55,532 nucleotides of DNA from an uncultured Pseudohongiella sp. (lineage in GTDB: Bacteria > Pseudomonadota > Gammaproteobacteria > Pseudomonadales > Pseudohongiellaceae). Position numbers and translations under genes: made by a program. Shown here one piece after another: positions 54,398 to 55,532 of the stretch (its first letter is position 1; each line of letters begins with the position of its first letter). The stretch is taken from the NCBI GenBank assembly GCA_902531515.1, contig CACAEJ010000011.1:1-55532 (forward strand), written 5' to 3'. The notes below the pieces were generated by a model. The model worked only from the letters and a program-made list of their open reading frames with translations, was not told where the DNA came from and did not search any database.

Positions 54398-55480
54398 CTA
54401 CCTTAGATCACTACTGGCTGACTCGGAAACGTCGCGGCTTAAATATTCATTTATTCTATCTTGTACGTTCTCTCTAATATTCATGTAGTAAAAACTATAA
54501 TCGTACATATGATAATTTCCGGGACCAAAAGGCATATTGCTGCTAAAGCGCTCAGACTCTACTTCCGAAACAAAAAGTGAGCCCTCGCCGCATTGAGCAT
54601 CCGCCACATTGAGCTCTATCCCTCCCTCGCTTGCAAAAGTTACGCTGCCCAAGTTCTGCTCTGAACTCACTAAATCTCCACCTGTTTTCCAGCTTAACGG
54701 ATTAACACAAATATCTTCAGACTGAGCTAGTTTTAGAACGGCGTCGCGAGTGCCCGAATTCCATGAAATTTGACAATTAAGCTGATTGTATTTCTCACAG
54801 ACCGGCGCCCCGTTAGAACCATCAATTGAAAAACCTATCAGATACGCGACAATCATTTGAGATAATAGGCCGCGATCTATTATTTCCTCTCTCAACAATC
54901 TATCGGCATGTCTTGAACCTTGACTGTGGCTAGCAATGATAAAAGGTCTACCGAGGCTATAATTCTGTAGAAAATACAAAAATGCTGATTTCACATCTTC
55001 ATATGCTAGTCCTAAAGCCTTTTCTCCACTGCCCGTATTATCTAGAAAGCTATGCAGAGTCGCCTGACGGTATCTTGGCGCATAAATCCGACAACACTGA
55101 TTAAAGACACTAGCTTGGTCGCGCATAACCCACACATCAGTTAAATTGTTAGCCCGATTATCATCCATCCTCTGATTCCAGCTTTCCTTGCCTATATAAG
55201 TAGTGGGATGAATAAAAAAAACATCAACGGCACGCTCAGCTTGCTCATCATCAACGCCGGTAACTAATTGCACGTCAGCAAAATCATTTCTTTCGGGTAA
55301 CGCAGCCCAATGATCGGGATTATGGTATTCCGGAACTTCTGGGACTGGCTTATCCGTAAAATCATGAGCCGGCTCCAGAAAGTACGAGATAAAAATAATT
55401 CCTATATAGTCTCTGAGGAAAAAACTTGCACTCACCAATAGGAGAATCGAAAATACACTGGAATATAGTACTTTTTTCAT
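54398..55480 (-). CDS. DUF3089 alpha/beta-hydrolase, membrane-anchored or secreted
   Basis: It is 360 aa from the ATG at 55480; a GTG at 55501 is in frame. One N-terminal hydrophobic segment (about 2-22) precedes the DUF3089 domain: VDVFFIHPTTYIGKESWN, APRYRQATLHSF and the nucleophile elbow IASHSQGSRHADRLL, with a C-terminal NYHMYDYSFYYMNIRENV that may carry the catalytic His. The substrate is unknown (lipase/esterase-like). It ends the exported-protein region. Confidence 0.85.
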   Translation of the reverse strand: MKKVLYSSVFSILLLVSASFFLRDYIGIIFISYFLEPAHDFTDKPVPEVPEYHNPDHWAALPERNDFADVQLVTGVDDEQAERAVDVFFIHPTTYIGKESWNQRMDDNRANNLTDVWVMRDQASVFNQCCRIYAPRYRQATLHSFLDNTGSGEKALGLAYEDVKSAFLYFLQNYSLGRPFIIASHSQGSRHADRLLREEIIDRGLLSQMIVAYLIGFSIDGSNGAPVCEKYNQLNCQISWNSGTRDAVLKLAQSEDICVNPLSWKTGGDLVSSEQNLGSVTFASEGGIELNVADAQCGEGSLFVSEVESERFSSNMPFGPGNYHMYDYSFYYMNIRENVQDRINEYLSRDVSESASSDLR

Positions 55481-55532
55481 TAAGAACACTTCTGCTGTCA
55501 CAATGGTTTAACGGGCTCTTCGACCTAACTGT

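Overview
The window looks like a chromosomal segment of a free-living, probably marine gammaproteobacterium of moderate-to-low G+C (about 40% by eye). Synteny supports this: rpoE-rseA-mucD-lepA-lepB-rnc-era-recO, cysM-rlmD-mazG, divergent nadB with sdhE and ygfZ, trmJ divergent from suhB, and rplU-rpmA-obgE-proB beside rpsT and murJ all follow the Pseudomonas-like gammaproteobacterial order. Several genes normally inside these blocks are absent: relA between rlmD and mazG, mucB/mucC between the anti-sigma gene and mucD, and pdxJ after recO. This suggests a pruned genome. I cannot assign a genus from the sequence alone. There are no rRNAs, CRISPR arrays, insertion sequences or prophage genes. 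One tRNA, tRNA-Arg(CCU), is present.

Layout. 1-0.66 kb: a lysine-rich histone H1/AlgP-like gene running off the left edge, broken over three frames. 1-12.7 kb, minus strand: adk, mazG, rlmD and cysM, then one long tightly packed run recO, era, rnc, lepB, lepA, mucD, rseA and rpoE, headed by a good sigma-E promoter (envelope stress, protein export, ribosome and RNA maintenance). 13-18 kb: nadB, sdhE, ygfZ, tRNA-Arg, an ElaA-type acetyltransferase and putP. 18.4-19.1 kb: a SufR-like Fe-S regulator disrupted by two compensating frameshifts. 19-29 kb: DUF945 protein, trmJ, a SuhB homologue lacking catalytic residues, a MATE pump, a B12-binding radical SAM enzyme, nitroreductase, acyltransferase, TetR regulator and TauE-type exporter. 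28.7-34.2 kb: glutathione-dependent aldehyde detoxification (adhC and a VOC glyoxalase-like gene), folD, aromatic aminotransferase, DAHP synthase and efpL. 34.3-43.4 kb: lipase-like protein, DUF2007 protein, murJ, rpsT, proB, obgE, rpmA, rplU, ispB and ETF-ubiquinone oxidoreductase.

43.7-55.5 kb is accessory in character and rich in exported proteins. It holds a TonB-dependent receptor, a methyltransferase with a signal peptide, a family III CoA-transferase, a secreted carboxymuconolactone-decarboxylase-like protein, two divergently oriented secreted paralogues of an uncharacterised family, a Tat-exported PhoD phosphatase, small membrane proteins, an orphan beta-rich protein and a DUF3089 hydrolase. 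The genes may serve uptake and periplasmic or outer-membrane processing of an organic substrate, but nothing in the sequence identifies the substrate.

The most noteworthy observations are the catalytically degenerate SuhB beside trmJ, the two compensating frameshifts in the SufR-like gene, the missing relA and mucB, and the exported-protein cluster with its paralogue pair.
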